From Dirofilaria immitis (lineage: Eukaryota; Nematoda; Chromadorea; Rhabditida; Onchocercidae), in the NCBI GenBank assembly GCA_024305405.1, contig JAKNDB010000109.1, forward strand, positions 1,674,001 to 1,738,000: a DNA stretch of 64,000 nt, given 5' to 3'. The stretch's first letter is position 1; the number at the start of each line of letters is the position of its first letter. The position numbers and the translations under genes were made by a program. Below are positions 62,201-64,000 of the stretch, one piece after another. The notes beneath the pieces were generated by a model that was not told the origin of the DNA, searched no databases, and worked only from the letters and a program-made list of their open reading frames with translations.

Positions 62201-64000
62201 TGTTCGCTTATATTGTATTGAACCAGTTTATTAGCTGTTTTTCATCGTTATCTTTTATTTTATCAACGACTATCTTACTGACCAAAGGCTTATGTTTGCG
62301 TGATCATTTCTTTCAATCTTTATGATGACTTTTTAGGCTGTTTATTGTATTTTCGATTTATCATCGTGTGAAGGATGAATTCAAAGAATGATATCATTGC
62401 TCTTTTCTTTTCTGTTTTTATATAATTCGCCGACGTTATTTATAAGTTGAGACACAAATTCCTTCAATATTCTATCAAAATAAGATACATTTTTCCACCA
62501 GTTATTCACTACAACTTTTGCAATTCGGTTTACTCACAATGTAACTATGTTTGTTACAGAAATCTGTATTATGTTGTTACTCATAAGGAAATCAATAATA
62601 TTATTGAAATGAACTTTCATCTTTATTATGGTGCAGTGACAAATTTATTTATTATAACAGTCTTATTTTTGTTGATAATACAAACCGTAGACTGGTAAGA
62701 ACTGATAGACTATGAGCTGCTTGGTTAACATTGCATTTATCGCGTACATTCTAGGATATTGAAAAACTTGTTGGACTTTTCATTGAGCCAACACTTTGAA
62801 GTTAGAACCAATTAAATTAGGTATCAGCTTTATGAAATTTTCTTATAGTGTTCGTTGTAATCATATTATAACTCGTTGTAATCATTTTATAATACTTCCA
62901 AGTGATTTTTTTTATTTCGATTATTCCTACTTAATTTCGTCATTTCTTTCTTGACGTTTTAACTGCTAGAAAATTGTTTTCTGGATTTCTTTTCTGCAAA
63001 TCTTTTGTTGTACATTTTTGTTCTTTTCATTTAAATTTTTATTTTGATAGTTTGATGCACATTTTTTTAGCAGAACAAAACTAAAACAATCTCTTTGTTC
63101 TTTCTTTCTCAAGTCCTAAATTCATGCCAAGTGTAAATGTTTAATACATGATTCTGGCAGGGATCGTTTTATTTCTCTTTGTTAAATTTGGGAAAGCATG
63201 TACATTCCATTGTATTAATGTAATATGTGAACTGTTTCCGGTTAAATTTGGAGCTATTTCAATGCTCGCCTTTTTTTTTGAAAGTGTTTTGGACTTTTAA
63301 AGTCAGTTAATTCTCTTTTTCACTGATCAATCTCCTCTATTTGCTTTCTCATTTCACTGTTACTCGACAAGGTCGAATCAGTAATACTTCTGATAAATTT
63401 TATTACAAGGGCAAAATTTCTCTTTTTACCCTCATCTACTTTATAGAAAAACAGTCCATTGAAGCCCCATTTTTTCCTTTCTATTATTCCCTTTTGTGAC
63501 ATTTCTGAATCAAGTTATTGATTTTCAGAGAAGGAAAGAAAGGATTCAGTGAGAAGTAAGTGACAGGTTTTTGACCAATGGATAAAGTATTGTGTCACAT
63601 TCTGGAACACATATTTAAGTTAATTTTACTTTCACTGATATAAGGATCGGTGTATTTACATTGATTTAGCGAAATTTCCATAGTTTGCAATGAAACGATT
63701 GAATTCCAAAATGTTCATATCTTTTTGCGATAATCATTTCTATAAGGACATATTTTGAAGTAAAGCTAATGTCCCAAATACGTCGTGCAGTTATGAGATG
63801 TTTGTGTTAGAAAGAAGTTGTTAGGATGCTGCTTAGCGTTTTGCTTGAAAAAATTATTAAAAATCCAAATATAGTTTATAAATCTGACAAATCAGTAATG
63901 ATATTTGTGAAAAATAGAATGAAGGGAGGCGCTCGCAATTTTAAATACAACAAATGAGGAAAATGAAATTTTAACTCAATGTGAAATGGGTAGGCATATG
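62201..64000. other. no gene seen
   Basis: 3' flank of dystroglycan. The frames at 62447-62698 (+) and 63320-63502 (-) have no recognisable domain. Confidence 0.45.

Noticed and set aside
1..64000. tRNA, rRNA, CRISPR or insertion sequences
   Set aside because: Scanned by eye; no convincing cloverleaf, rRNA core, spaced repeat array or transposase frame was found. A covariance-model search would be needed for small RNAs.

Overview
The window is nuclear DNA from a nematode, most likely a spirurid/filarial (clade III) species. It is very AT-rich. Genes consist of many small exons with canonical GT..AG introns, and their closest recognisable relatives are animal or nematode families (KDM5/RBR-2, dystroglycan, an Ov-16-type PEBP, mitoferrin, ELO elongases, LSM7). 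For nearly every gene an AG acceptor lies within about 25 nt upstream of the ATG, as expected if mRNAs receive a spliced leader. No bacterial, viral or CRISPR features were seen.

Layout (+ or - strand): ShKT-domain gene (631-1570, +); stand-alone PIN-domain (SWT1-like) nuclease (5446-10460, +); C2H2-type gene (11994-13126, -); HP1-related gene with a chromoshadow domain but no chromodomain that I can find (about 14870-16291, +); a decayed coding frame (17533-17916); KDM5/RBR-2 histone H3K4 demethylase in at least 25 exons (19423-29664, -); LSM7 (32333-33393, +); Ov-16-type PEBP (34143-36475, -); an unrecognised 71-residue protein (37539-38160, +); a Tyr/Pro- and Cys-rich protein (about 38455-39755, +); two ELO fatty-acid elongases in tandem (41223-42731 and 47253-48714, -); TraB-domain protein TRABD (51488-54824, -); mitoferrin (55517-57201, -); dystroglycan (58593-62200, +). 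Intergenic DNA holds microsatellites, short tandem repeats and one perfect 51-bp hairpin.

The most striking property is technical. Ten of these conserved genes contain single-base reading-frame breaks, nearly all in short homopolymer runs and always with exactly one base too few. Restoring one base in each run makes the protein family match resume and also makes the phases of all neighbouring introns agree. I read this as uncorrected long-read homopolymer contraction, not as pseudogenes. Automatic gene models on this contig will be broken at those points.

Functionally the genes are mostly independent housekeeping loci: chromatin (KDM5, HP1-like), RNA metabolism (LSM7, PIN nuclease), lipid and mitochondrial metabolism (elongases, mitoferrin, TRABD), matrix adhesion (dystroglycan), and secreted or parasite-type proteins (PEBP, ShKT, Cys-rich). 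The four consecutive minus-strand genes from 57201 down to 41223 are the only run of same-direction genes, and their gaps are mostly too long for a classical operon.
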